Below are positions 45,801 to 57,439 of a stretch of 64,000 nucleotides of DNA, one piece after another; positions within the stretch are counted from its first letter, which is position 1; the number at the start of each line of letters is the position of its first letter. Under the pieces are notes generated by a model. That model worked only from the letters and a program-made list of their open reading frames with translations. It made no database searches and was not told the origin of the DNA. Both the position numbers and the translations under genes were made by a program. Origin of the DNA: Cardinalis cardinalis (lineage: Eukaryota; Chordata; Aves; Passeriformes; Cardinalidae); assembly GCA_014549065.1 (NCBI GenBank), contig JACDOX010000021.1, positions 2,907,527 through 2,971,526 on the forward strand, written 5' to 3'.

Positions 45801-48800
45801 AGGTTTCTTTAAACATCCACATCTCTTTTTGCACTAGAGGCTCACTGCCTACTGCATTGGTAAAGAACAGCCTTCTCTCCTGGGTTAAAGGATTCCACAG
45901 AGTCTAAGAGGAAGGTTACAGGGCACTGCCATCTTCACTGTGGGGTAGAAGTCTCAGGGAAGGTGCCCAGCTCCATAAATTGGAGGGGAACAGAGAGCAA
46001 CATACTGCACAGTTCCACTGATTNCCACTCTGAAGATCCAATGGTTTTGTCAAATGAAATAATACCAGTGTTGCAATACATTAAAGTGTCATTGTCACTG
46101 CTGTATGTAGTGACACCACCTACAGAGCAGAGCATTTTTGAAAATATAATCACCTAAAATATATTTATTTTATATTTACTTCACAGTAGCAGNTGCTGTG
46201 CTTCATCACTGCACTGCTTTACATTCATGACTATTGTATGTCTGGTTCTGGTGGAGTCACCTCACAGCTAAGCCAAGGCACAGGGCAATGAAATAGAGCC
46301 ACGAGATTTAGTGCTGTGATTGCCAGTTGGTCCTTGAGTGACTAAGTGGGGCCACCATGCTGCTATTGTCTTTTCTGGCTTCTCTAAGGATATCTGTACA
46401 AATATTCAACATTAGAAATCCCCTATTTTACTGCCTTAAAAAACAGATGGTAACTAATTGAGAAGACAAATTTTCAGTAAAGAAATAGTGAATGACTTTA
46501 ATCCTTTACAAATAGCACAAATCCACTTGAGAAAGTATTCTTTAAAAAGTCTCTTTGATATTTAAAACCTTCCACTGGCACAGATTGCCTTTTAAACTGC
46601 TAAATGATCTTTGCAACTTGAAATCATGGCTGATGGAGCACTTGCACAGACAGCTGTTAAGATATGCTAAAACAGGCAATTGAACAAAGGGTTTGAGCTC
46701 TGAACACATCATATACCAGTGCGTCACAAAGGGATTTACATGATGGGAACATAAAACCAAGNTCCAGCAATCAGTATAGCTCAGTGATTTATGGCTTATT
46801 GAAGGAGCCTCNTTTATGACAGTGAAATATTCTGTTACCAAAGTATGGTATAAAGTGACAAACTGCTTAATATGAGGCTAAAAAATCCAAGGCATAAAAG
46901 AAATAATCACCCTCCTTTTATAGTTATTCCATGAGAGAAGTCATTAGATGTGCTGTCCCTGAATTTAAGACAAAATCAACCAACCAAAAAAAAGATAAGT
47001 CAGAGAAAAGTAGGTATTTTCACGACTCCAAACAGCAGATTTTTCCCACTCAATGCAAACACAAGACTGTAAAAACTGTAAAAAACATGAATATACCTGT
47101 ATTCAGAGTTATAAACTGAAATAGAGTTATAAACTGAAATTTATTGTGTAAATCATGCAGTAGGCCTGCAAATATTTTGAACAACATCAAGCTCTCTCCT
47201 GAGGGTAAACTAGTGATAGGAATTGGTGCTTTAGCAGTGATAGGGCTTTAATTCATTATTTTATCTACATGAAGGATCACGGAACCATGACTGATGATTT
47301 GCTAAGTATGATATGACACAAACCATCCCAATTTAAAGCCAACACAGCAGTTTACAGATTGCCTCTTCATAGAATTGTTTAGGATAGAAAAGANCTTACA
47401 GATCAAGATAACAACCCAAGGCCACCACTAGTGCCACGTCTACATGTCTTCTAAACACCACCAGGGATGGTGACTCCACCACTTCCCTGGGCAGTCTGTT
47501 CCAAAGCTCAAAAAACCTTTCAGAGAGGAGACTTCTCCTATGATCTCAGGCCTACAAAACACAACCTGCATTAATTTTCAGTCAGAAGGCCCTGTCAGAG
47601 CCATCATCCCCAACTCTCCTTTCCCCTGTTTTACTGGAAGCTGACAGCAAGGGGCCTAACAGGATTGTGCCTAAAGAAAAGAGAATGAAAATATGTGCAG
47701 AATTATCTTTTAAAAGAAAACAGAAAGCAGGAGTAAGCCTCTAGATTTTAGGCTGGCACTTAAGAACAACATGAGAGCATAGAGAGCAGCCTTTGAAGAA
47801 CATTTTCTCTTTAACAAGCCATACCATAATTGTGTGCAACTCAGTCATCTCTGACTGGAAGAATGATGTGCACTGTGCCTGGGAACACCTCGAATCACTG
47901 CCAAGGAAGCTTCACAAAGTCATACTGTGCAGCCCTTTGCCCTGTTATGATAGCTGCACAGCTACTGATTGAAATCAGTTTTTCTTTCTTTCTATAAACC
48001 CAAGGCAGTGTGTGTTAACATGGAGAGGTTTTCTAAGAATTTTGAACTATGCTCAAAATGATAAAGTTTAGGAGTATCAAAAAATCTGACAGGGTGTCAG
48101 GAATCATACCTATGTCAGAAATTTTCTATTTAAATGTAAACAGAATTGGATCAATCTATAAACATGCTGACAGCAGAGAAATGCAAAAATGTTAAAATTC
48201 ATTAGATTCTGTTGTGACAGACACCTTGTAGCTATTCTTTCTAGGAAACCAATCTATTTTTGATAATAAAAAAATGAAATAAAATGAACTATAACTTCAC
48301 AGTAATAGTTAAATAGTACAATTATTTATGTTCTAGAAACTATCCAAGAAAAAAGGCAAACAATCTATTCTTTCAGAAGTTTCATAATGATTCTTCTGAT
48401 GTTGCCTTGACTTTTAATGTTTACTGACTAAACAAAGCAATTTGTGATTGTAGTGGTAGAAAACAATTTTAATTTTGATTGTTGAAAGATAGCTTTTATT
48501 AATTTCATGTCTCCATGTAAATATTTTGTAGCATTTTTAAATACTAGCTGCTACCAGAAGAACTAGGAAGTTACAAGCAAAAAATGTATCTTTTTACAGC
48601 ATTATTCTGCATAAAATGTTAAAAGTTAATTTAGGTGAATCTGCGCTTCTTTTTTTTATCACACGTGAATACAACAGAAAATACAATAAAATGGACAACT
48701 AGACAGGATAAACATACCATTTGTATTTCTTCAGGTGACAGCTCATCTTCACCTCTGCCATCCCCCCATAATCCAAGGTTACTTTGGGCATCAGGCACAT

Positions 48801-51800
48801 TCCTGTCTGTAACAGAACCACCAAACACTTGAGACACTGAATAGCACAGGGCACTGAATAGTAAAGTAAAAATAATTTTTCATCAGTCCAGTTAGACTGA
48901 TCATGAAATTGTTGTATTTCCTTTGTCAGTTACTGAGATTCACCCTGTATTTACAGCACAAAATTACATCAATAACCTTTAATTTCTGAACAGGGCCAAA
49001 GGTCTTCATGTAGGTTTAATTTTGTAAACTAAAGGCAGTTCCATTAACATGCTGACTGAGAGGGATGTAAAACAACACATAATGCACTAAAAGAGCTTTT
49101 AGGGCACAAAATACTGTAGCAGTTGTCTTTTAACAGATAAAACCACACAATTTTCAAAATGACAACCTATGTGCAAAGTATTATCTTCCAGTAAGATTTG
49201 ACAGCAGCTCCTCCTTTCAGAAACTAAAGACAGAATCTCAAAGATGTTTTGAGCAAAGCTCACAGATGAACTCGATTTTGCCATGCTCTTTAAACTTCTA
49301 TTACAGTGCAAATCCCACACCACACTGTGCAAGGGGTCTTCAGCATATAACAGGAATCAGCTCCAACCCCACAAATTAACCATCACACATCAAAGCTGCT
49401 TCATTCATTCCAGTAGTATTTTCCCTTTGATTAAAGCTATTCATCTGCATAAATCTTTGTAGAAGTCTGGCATAAAAGATCTTGAAGGGCTATTTCTGGG
49501 ATATTCCCTTCTGGAAGATTTAATTTNAGGCTTAATTATATACTTCTGGTTATAGAGGAAGAAGTTAGAAGAGAGAAAAGAAACTGCTACAGGAATCCAC
49601 TGTTTCTGAAGCTGTTCTAGCATCAGTGTTTAAAAACCTTGTAAGACTGCAGCCTTGAGAGAGCCTCTCTTCTCCCCACTGGCTGTAACAATCTTAAGAA
49701 CCCAAGAGAGATCTGTACCACCCCACAATGGATCAACCCTCAACCTGCTTTAAGGCATCAGATGCAGGTTGCAAATNAAAATAAAGAAAGATTTAGTTTT
49801 TAGTTTTTCATATATTTCAGGCTCCCTGTTTATTTCAGTCAATCTTTTAAGCATTTATGTGTATTTCAATTTGTTTTGTTATAACTTCCTAGACATATTT
49901 TTTTAATTGCCTAAGTAGCACTAATGCATCATCATTCAGAGGCTGACTTGTCTTGGGAAACCTCTGAAAGGAGTAGTCTTATTTATAAATACATATATGA
50001 AAAGAGATACAAGCACAAGTTTTCCCTTTTTATTCTCCATGATAGNATTTATGCAACTCTTGAAAACCTCAATATTGTAAAAGAGTATTGTGCATGTCTC
50101 CTTTATNAACTTCTTTTTTGGCCTCCCAACAACCTAACCAGGATGCATAAACAATGACAATGTTACAAATGGGGGATGCAGCTAAGGAATATAATAAATT
50201 TATTTTAAAAACAACTCCAAACAAAAAAATAGATCNGCTCTTTCTTATAGTAGTAAAGTATAAACCNAAGAATCTCTTTAAAGATTGTTTAGAAAGCATC
50301 CAAGTATTTTTTCCATGGAGTATTATCAGTATTTCAAATCTATTTCACAGAATCACAAAACTTACTTGTTTAGGTAATCAATGTATTTACATTATATCAA
50401 AATTACAANAAATTATTTACCATATTCAAACAAAATAAGATAATTAGTTTATGGAGAAAAAAAAGGAGAAAACCCAGAGGAACCAATTAGTTTCAGGCCC
50501 TGCCAGCACTTAAAAAACAGCACCTGTATCCAATGTGATGGCTAATAAGCAAATATACTTCTGGTAAGAGGTAAGCAAGACACATGTATCTCCCCAGGGT
50601 TCCTCCTGTCACTGTGGGATGTTTTGGGCTTTCTGCAGCTTTCATGGAGCTGACATTAATGCTTTTCTGCAATTCAGCCAGCAAAAGTCAAACTACATTT
50701 TTATTTCAGAAAGAGAAGTAGTTAACTTGTGACAGAGATATAAAATAATGATCAAATCCTCTGAACATTTTTCCATGCTGAAAGGAGACAGCTGCTAAGC
50801 TTGTGGACCAGTTCAAAAGCTACTCATTATTCACATTTATTTCCATGAATTAAATGTCAAAATTGTAATATGCAAATAAATACTGCCAGTATATAGAAGC
50901 ACTCTCCAGAGAGACTATTTTCCTCCCATGAGGCATGTCCACTATAATTCTAATGTAAACAGGTGCTTTGCCACAAAACAAAGNTAATCACATTTTGCTT
51001 TGGTTTCTGCCAAAAAGCCAGACAGAACCCAAGTTGTGCTTCAGCACATTAAGCAGCACATTCAGCTGTTCATCACAGTGTTCAAATTAAGGACAGAACC
51101 ACAAGCTGCTCTCAAAAGTATCTTTACAGAGATTTAACCCAAGGGACCCAGGCATGGTGCTGATGGCTAATTCATAAAAACAAATGATCCCCATTCTCTA
51201 AACCACCAACATCCTGAAGATGAAAGAGCTGATTTCAAAATNCATGCATTTCTCTGGCTTCCTAAAAATTTGAAAAGTTACTTGAAAAAAAAAGTATAAA
51301 TCAAAGGCTGTAAAATTTAAGCTGAGCTTCTTGTTTCCTAGTCATCTTGTTCATGTTATTTTCACACTTTGACAGCCACCTACCAGCAAAGTCACAAGGC
51401 TGATTCCTATAAGCAGCAGCAACCAGCACTTACCCTTATGTGAGGAATCACAGGCTGAGTGCATTTGCATACTGTTCCAGACAGATTTATTTTGATANAC
51501 AAGTCCCATAGTTTTCTCAAAGTCTAGTCAGCAACCCCTCATAAGTACTGCAGCAGCACCACTTGTGNGGCAGGACCCCTACTTTCTCATAAAAATTAAA
51601 GCAAAAACTCATGAAAGTGAGAACTGGAGTAATCAAAATTAATGTGCAATAAAATAGCTGCATTTCTATTTACTGCAGTGGTTTGCTGTGTCCAAGGCAA
51701 CCAAGGAACAGTATTTTCCATGGTGTGGCACAGATTTTTGGAGCTAAAAATTNTAATGACACTATGTGGTGGGAGAATGCAGGGACATTTGGTAACAAGG

Positions 51801-54800
51801 AAAGAGCACAGGGCAATGAAGATGCTACTATGGTGCTGCTTCTCCAGTGGCACCAGCTCACAGCTGCAAAACACTGATAACAGGTTAGGGTGAAACTCAT
51901 CTGTGTGCCTGTGTGCTGCATCNCTTATGACACTATAAAAAGGTAAGCACTAGAAATGGCACATAATCAAAACCTGTACTTCTCACAATAAATTCAGTGT
52001 TAGAGGGGAAAAAAAGGCACACTGCTAGGGCTGCAGAAGTGCAAACTGGTTAGGAAGATAAGCAAAGCCATTATCAGAAAATGAAGTTGTTCAGACATTG
52101 TGAGGTAATTCAGTGTTAGAGACTTCATCCAGAAGTGGAGCACCCACTTCACATGAATCCATGCTCTGTATGGCCCTGGAGTCACCTAACAGAGGAACTT
52201 TACTTTTAATAAAATCACTAAAGAAACAACAACTGTTTATCAGAATAATATGGCCACTGCATTTATTATATCCTGACAATGTATTATCACAATGTAATGT
52301 AATTAGAAGGAAAAAANTTCCTGCTATAAATCACAGGGTACCTTGGTCTCCTTTAGACAAAGAGTGGGAGACCCCAAGCCAGGGAAAGCAATTTCAGAAT
52401 CACAGAAACAAGATCTCTTTAGGCATGAAACCTGAAATTATCTGTATAGTGNTAGTACTCCAAAAGGCACTTAGCTCATCCAAAGCTCTGCCAGCACCCA
52501 CATCTCAGGACAGGCTGAAATGGCTAAGAGAATTGAAATGGCTTCTATCCCTCAGCCTGAGAAGCAGGCAACCAGGAATGAGAACCAATGCTCACAAATC
52601 CATCAAGATCTGCACCATCTCAAATGACCCCAAGGTCAGAGATACTGCTTTGGACTTCTGCCTATCTCCTGCCCCCTGAAAGATGAAATGAAATTCTCCC
52701 AGCAGGGCAACTCAATGCTGTCAAAAAGAAAGNCCCAAAACTACTGGATCTGACCAGCCAATAACCTCCTCTGTGTGAGCATGTTCCACCTTGGAGTTCC
52801 TACTGTAGGAGTCTCCAACTCAAGGTCTCTGTGCTTAAAAACTACNGAATGTTNTGAGGGAGTCATTGACCTACTTGCTAATTCCTTGCATTCAGTGAAA
52901 GGAATATGGAAAAATCAGAGAAATTTCAGAAGATATTGATAAAAATAAATGAAACGGAAAGAATACATAAAGAGGTTATTAAGAAGATAAGAATTCAGCA
53001 AAGCATATAACTTCTTTAGCTGGCATGTCAAAAAGTTTAAGATTTTGCTTTCTCAGTCTCACAGTATGCTTCACAGAAGCCTGATCATCTCAAGCAAGAT
53101 GAAAATGGAAAACCTGCCAGTCATAGCAATTGGCCCTTCTAAAGTGAAGGAAGTACTATCAACCAGACAGGTCTTGCCACAAAAGGTAAAATGTAACTAC
53201 ATTTTATTCCTACCTTTGCTTTCCTCAGCAGAAAGTTTTTCTTCAGAATCCTCTAAAGGACTCTGTGAAGATTTTTCAGTGGAAAGAGGTGATTTGGACA
53301 CATTGCTCTGCTCAGGTTCAAGTTTGGACCTAGAAGTACAAGAGCCATTGATTTAACTAATACTACACCGATGTATTTCTCTAAAATGAGAAAAACCACA
53401 GATTAATAAATTCAATACTTTAACTCTTGTGAACTTCACATAGAGATTTTCCAGTCAAGATACAAAATGTACTTAGCAACTGTCACTGAAATATTGCTAC
53501 AAATGCAAAGAAAGTGTGAATATTATTCCTGGACAAAATGCACCACGTGTTCAGAGTTGAGAATATTGAAGCCTACAGCATAAAAATACTGACACTTTAT
53601 TAAACTTCCTTTCAAACATCCAGTGTATTATTTTTTTTTAAGCCAACATTTAGGTCATATGAAATTTTTTTAGTAGCAATGGCCAAGCACTACTTCTTCA
53701 TTTTTTTCAAATAATAATGACAATTTACTTTATATTTTCAATTGTCATAAAGGAAATACAATAGAATCAGCTTTTTATACTACTTCTAAGTCCCTATTAG
53801 GTAATTTTAATACAAAGCCAATGCAAAACACGAGAAGCTTGTTCAGTGATTATATATTACGTACTTTTCAAGTATGTTTAAATGTGGCATCAAAAAATGT
53901 TGAAATTAGTGGTAAAGTATTTTTTCCAGTAAATTTCTGTGGTTTATTGTTGTCTACAATGAATTCTGTAACTGCTAAATAGCAAGCAGTTAAATGTTTA
54001 GAAACGGTGTTGAAGAAGGTAAAGAACCAAAAACCAATGGGTGGAATCACCTGCTGTGCCAGGTGATTCCACCCTACCCTTTATCACTTCTTACCCTCTC
54101 AAATATAATCAGCAGTTAATCTCATTATGATTTGCAATTCTCCCCTGTGCCTAACAGAAGGTGCTGCTTTTTGTATTCCTTCATTGCATTGTGCCTAAAT
54201 TCTAACCCATAATTAGAAAANTCTGTGAAAACCAGAATATAATGCAATTGTCATCACTGAGTGATTGCTACTTAACAGTAGNAGGGAACCTTTTTTAGTG
54301 ATAAAACCTCTGCAAGTATTTGGCTTAGTTACAAATCAATTACAGTATTTTTCTGTATGTCATAATAAAGATTGGGTTATGCCCTGTGATTTATTTGAAT
54401 TGAATTTTAGTTTAAATGACAATTTAGCCATTACATCACATCTGCAATGCATACAGACTCCACCTGGTCAACATCTGTTTTCTAGTTCTCACATCCACAA
54501 AGAGAGACCCTCCAAGAATAAGAATGTATCTTTTAGGTTAATTCTTAATGTCTTATTGGTCTCTAGTTAACTGGTACTCTAACTTCTGAAATAATGCATC
54601 AAATTTAGTTTTTTTTCTCTGTTTATTCATCTGAGAAATCCTGAACCTGGGATTTTACATGGAAAGAGTAATGTAAGAGTATTAACTAACAAAAGAGCTG
54701 ACATTCATTAGCTACTGCTTCNACTGCAGGAACAATGCTCTCTTTCTTTGAAGCTCTTTCACATGAAGAATACTGGTAAGATTCTGTATTTTTACACATT

Positions 54801-57439
54801 AAAAATATCACACAGTTTGTTTCTGTATAGCTTTTTTTCTGAAAAGTTGTGGGAGCTACAAAAANACCAATGCTTTACTTTTCTCTCATTGCTTCTTACC
54901 AAATTTCAAAAGTGGTTTGGGATATTTTGTTTTCTTGGTTTTGGTCTGATCCTCCACATGTACTACCATTTATGTCTCATAAAGATATATTTGAGNGAAT
55001 CTAATTGTGCCTAATCAGGCTGAATCATTCTGAATAAAATACACTGATGAACTTTTGAAAACATCTCTCTGGGTTCAATGCAACTGTAGCTGATCANTCG
55101 AAACACCAAATTGATAAACCAGCATCAAGTCTTGGAAAAATGCCTAAGAATTTATTTATGTGCACATTCTAGAACTATATTTTTTTAATTAAAATACAGA
55201 TAATGGACCTTGAGGTTATTATCCAAATAATGCAGAGTGAGAAGACATGGAAAGCCTCTCAGGTATTGAATAAATTGCAAACCTCCTCACTTTCCCTGTC
55301 ATTCTCACAACTGGGAGTATGCAGAAAAAGAAAGTGAAGAAGTACAGTGTTTGAAACTTGACTGAAAAAAAATCCCACCAGACCAAAAAGGCAGCAAGCA
55401 ATCACCTTTAATGTGTCCTAGACATGTTCAGCTCTACATGAGCAGCCTTAACAAGTGCCACTAAAAGAAGTGGAAGCTCTGTTTCAGTTTAGAAGTTACA
55501 TTCTAGTTTTTTATTTTAATCATGTTTCTGCTTGCCATGAACACCTGCCATCTCAAGTAGTATTTATTAACAACACAGTCATCTGTTTAGCAGAAAGATA
55601 GGACCTTTAAAAAAAAGCAAAAAAANTTTGGTGAATTTGTAGAAGTCAAATAGGTTTATTAACCCATATTTTACTGATTTGGTGCTTTTATCCTTTACCT
55701 AAATGAGAACTACAACACTATAATGGCACTTTGCCACTCTCAGACTTGACTTCACGTGCCTGAAGTGTAAAGAGCCCTGGAATGCACCTGTTGACTGCAG
55801 AAGTTGCTCATCCAACCACAAACTTCCATTAAAACAATCTCCTTAGAATCTAAAGATAAACAATGGTTTTGTTGAATGTCCTACAAGTGAAAGACACAGT
55901 TAAACTATTTTTTGACACTACTCACAGTCTCTTCTTATCTATCACTCGCTTAACTCGGATGGCTCTTTGCTCAGAATACAGCTTGCACACTCCTGTTCAA
56001 GACAGCAGTAAACAAAATTTCAGGTTAACAGAGCAAGATTCCATTCTTGGAAAATGCAATCATGCATTTGTAACTATTCAGTAAATAGTACTATTTTAAG
56101 TAATAGTACTTTTTAAGTAATCTTCAATGAAGTCCAAGACAGCTGTTCTGTGCTCCTTCACCTGAGCAGACTGGACACCCTTGTGTGCTGAAATACAAAA
56201 GAAAATATAAAACAATCTTTTAACATTTTTATTTTTTTGAATTCNACAACAGTTTGCACTTTCAGTTGATATGCAAGTTATATTCAAAAGCCTAGTCATA
56301 TTTTATGTATGTTATATGTTAATATTTCTTTTAAACATAGCNATATTTAAATATGGATTCTCTAAAACAGCAAGTCATTACGACGAACCAAAAAGTGAAA
56401 ATAACTAATGTCCTAAAGTATTTTTATATATGCCACGGAGTTCTATTATGTCAAATAAACTCTAAACAGGAATAGGCAGCATCTAGCAAAGAACAGCAAA
56501 ACAAATCTAGAGATTTAACATGCTTAAATTATTCAGCTTGTTCAAATTTTCTGGTGTATAGACTATGTGGAAATTTTTGNGATTTATTGTGTCAAATCCT
56601 TAATTCACATATATAGATATTTTTCATTTTTATACTATGCAGTTCCCATGCATGACTGACATTCAATGATTCTGAATAATGCTACAACTATGTTTAGATG
56701 GCATTTTAAAACTGATGAAAATCNTTTGTGCATCAATAAAATACAGAGATGCAGCAAGTCAACTTGAAAATAGTAACACAGAAACCCTCTACGACTTTCA
56801 CAAGATAGTGTAGTAAAGGTATGACCCCATATTCAAGTTGTCAACANCACTTTTAATCTACCAGGACTCAGTTAAAGTTGTTTAATTATCTCAAACTTGG
56901 AAGTACTNTACCTGTAATACCTTACAGGTAGACAAGCTAGTAAAAGACAACCATCAAATCTAGAGAGCTTTGCTTTAGGCATCTGTGCCACAGTGCTGAA
57001 TTACTACTCAAGTAGTAAATATTTAAGACTCTTTTTTACACTTGTTAACCTTGAGTGTTTCTGTGCTATTACTCAAAGTTTGAAGTTCAAATACTGGTGT
57101 ATTTGAACACATAAACAAAATTCTATGCTGTGGCTTCTTTTTCCACTATCATTAAAGAAAATGGAATTACAGTACCAATCAGCCAATGGGATTACACCAA
57201 TTNAAATAAAAAGGCATCTTTTTCCTAAAGCATTTAAGATTCACCATTATTCACCAATATTCAGCATTATCTTAGCCTTTATCAAGAACTAAAAAAAACC
57301 CATGTAAGAACTGCTTAGTTTACCTTCTGTTCTGAGCTGATGAATGGCATCAGCACATGTTCTCATAAACACCTGGGCATCTTGATCTATCTGGTCACGC
57401 TCTGTATCCGTCATCCTCACATAGTCAGACATAATATGG
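42728..57439 (-). CDS. STX18: STX18 (syntaxin-18) gene, nine exons visible, 5' part outside the window
   Basis: Minus-strand exons, in transcript order, are 57439-57324, 56187-56110, 55992-55926, 53329-53214, 48806-48718, 45641-45583, 44835-44766, 44175-44095 and 42823-42728. Joined they give 256 residues and a TAA stop with every split codon closing in frame. Measured from the C-terminus, these correspond to residues 80-335 of the usual 335-residue protein, so about 79 N-terminal residues lie beyond 64,000. Syntaxin-18 is a tail-anchored Qa-SNARE of the endoplasmic reticulum. It works with the Dsl1/NRZ tether in Golgi-to-ER retrograde fusion. Visible parts: the N-terminal regulatory helices (residues 80-165), a Ser/Glu-rich linker (167-234), the SNARE helix (about 245-304) and a C-terminal membrane anchor ending LDWYDN. 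No N bases fall in these exons. The gene is convergent with NSG1. Confidence 0.97.
44095..44175 (-). CDS. STX18: STX18 exon (residues 278-304): C-terminal half of SNARE motif
   Basis: Twenty-seven full codons, phase 0 at both ends, with acceptor TTAAACAG and donor GAG|GTAATA. It encodes ETDIDNIHQLVVGATENIKE and GNEDIRE, the heptad-patterned Qa-SNARE helix including the central glutamine of IHQLV. Confidence 0.97.
44766..44835 (-). CDS. STX18: STX18 exon (residues 254-277): N-terminal half of SNARE motif
   Basis: Seventy bases between a TTGCCAAG acceptor and donor CAG|GTTAGT. It completes the split Arg codon and encodes QIEGKVVEISRLQEIFTEKV then LQQ. The acceptor has no long pyrimidine tract and looks weak. 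Confidence 0.96.
45583..45641 (-). CDS. STX18: STX18 exon (residues 235-253)
   Basis: Fifty-nine bases with acceptor TTTTTCCAG|TTT and donor TCAG|GTACAG. It encodes FEQENQRLVGEMNNLFDEV and the first two bases of the next Arg codon. It leads into the SNARE helix and has coiled-coil character. Confidence 0.97.
47105..47140. repeat. Perfect 18-bp tandem duplication
   Basis: AGAGTTATAAACTGAAAT occurs twice without spacing, at 47,105-47,122 and 47,123-47,140. It is a recent slippage-type duplication inside an STX18 intron. Confidence 0.95.
47368..47560 (-). mobile_element. CR1 LINE 3' fragment, minus orientation
   Basis: Reads as the reverse complement of a CR1 3' end. It starts CATAGAATTGTTTAGGATAG, then GACCTTACAGATCA-like sequence, GATGGTGACTCCACCACTTC and CCTGGGCAGTCTGTTCCA. 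The CR1 3' terminus is at 47,368. The left boundary of homology near 47,560 (possibly up to 47,660) is uncertain. It lies in an STX18 intron in the sense direction. Confidence 0.9.
48718..48806 (-). CDS. STX18: STX18 exon (residues 205-234): acidic linker
   Basis: Eighty-nine bases with acceptor TTCTGTTACAG and donor ATG|GTATGT. It encodes RNVPDAQSNLGLWGDG and RGEDELSPEEIQM. The GEDELSPEEIQM block is strongly conserved between vertebrate syntaxin-18 proteins; the preceding part is variable. Confidence 0.96.
53214..53329 (-). CDS. STX18: STX18 exon (residues 166-204): Ser/Glu-rich linker
   Basis: A 116-base exon with acceptor ACTTCTAG and donor AAAG|GTAGGA. It encodes SKLEPEQSNVSKSPLSTEKS, then SQSPLEDSEEKLSAEESK. 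It is the fastest-evolving part of the protein yet keeps the same length as the human linker. It is rich in SP/TP-type serine sites. Confidence 0.95.
54039..54074. repeat. Perfect 14-bp inverted repeat, 8-nt loop
   Basis: GGGTGGAATCACCT at 54,039-54,052 pairs exactly with AGGTGATTCCACCC at 54,061-54,074. It is a compact, relatively GC-rich hairpin in AT-rich intron. Confidence 0.92.
55926..55992 (-). CDS. STX18: STX18 exon (residues 144-165)
   Basis: A 67-base exon with acceptor TTGAACAG and a strong donor ACT|GTGAGT. It encodes VCKLYSEQRAIRVKRVIDKK followed by R, a basic segment at the end of the N-terminal regulatory region. Split codons at both ends close to Arg and Leu. Confidence 0.97.
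56087..56110 (-). promoter_or_regulatory. Hairpin enclosing an STX18 5' splice site
   Basis: AGTACTATT (56,087-56,095) and AATAGTACT (56,102-56,110) pair perfectly across a 6-nt loop. In the STX18 transcript the last exon base and the first eight intron bases, including the GU of the donor, form one strand of the stem. Confidence 0.7.
56110..56187 (-). CDS. STX18: STX18 exon (residues 118-143) with weak, hairpin-embedded donor
   Basis: A 78-base exon (26 codons) with acceptor TATTTCAG. It encodes HKGVQSAQVKEHRTAVLDFI and EDYLK, plus split codons for Ala and Arg. Its donor reads AAA|GTACTA, poor from position +4 onward, and sits in a 9-bp stem (56,087-56,110). Entry and exit phases are equal, so skipping would remove 26 residues without a frameshift. 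Confidence 0.95.
57324..57439 (-). CDS. STX18: STX18 exon (residues 80-117), most 5' exon in the window
   Basis: A 116-base exon with acceptor TTTCTCAG and donor GAAG|GTAAAC. It encodes HIMSDYVRMTDTERDQIDQD and AQVFMRTCADAIHQLRTE, a conserved part of the syntaxin-18 N-terminal domain. Its first base completes a Ser codon begun in an exon outside the window. Confidence 0.97.

Larger units (their letters stand above)
42824..48717 (-). other. STX18: STX18 introns between the last five exons
   Basis: Four introns (42,824-44,094; 44,176-44,765; 44,836-45,582; 45,642-48,717), excluding the exons between them. They hold a CAAA-rich low-complexity run at about 43,165-43,205, a perfect 18-bp tandem duplication at 47,105-47,140, and a CR1 fragment at 47,368-47,560. 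No other genes were recognised. Confidence 0.8.
48807..57323 (-). other. STX18: STX18 introns in the middle of the gene
   Basis: Introns 48,807-53,213, 53,330-55,925, 55,993-56,109 (only 117 bases) and 56,188-57,323. They contain a 14-bp perfect inverted repeat at 54,039-54,074 and a plus-strand open frame of 188 codons at 52,113-52,679 with no recognised family. The rest is AT-rich and featureless. Confidence 0.8.
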
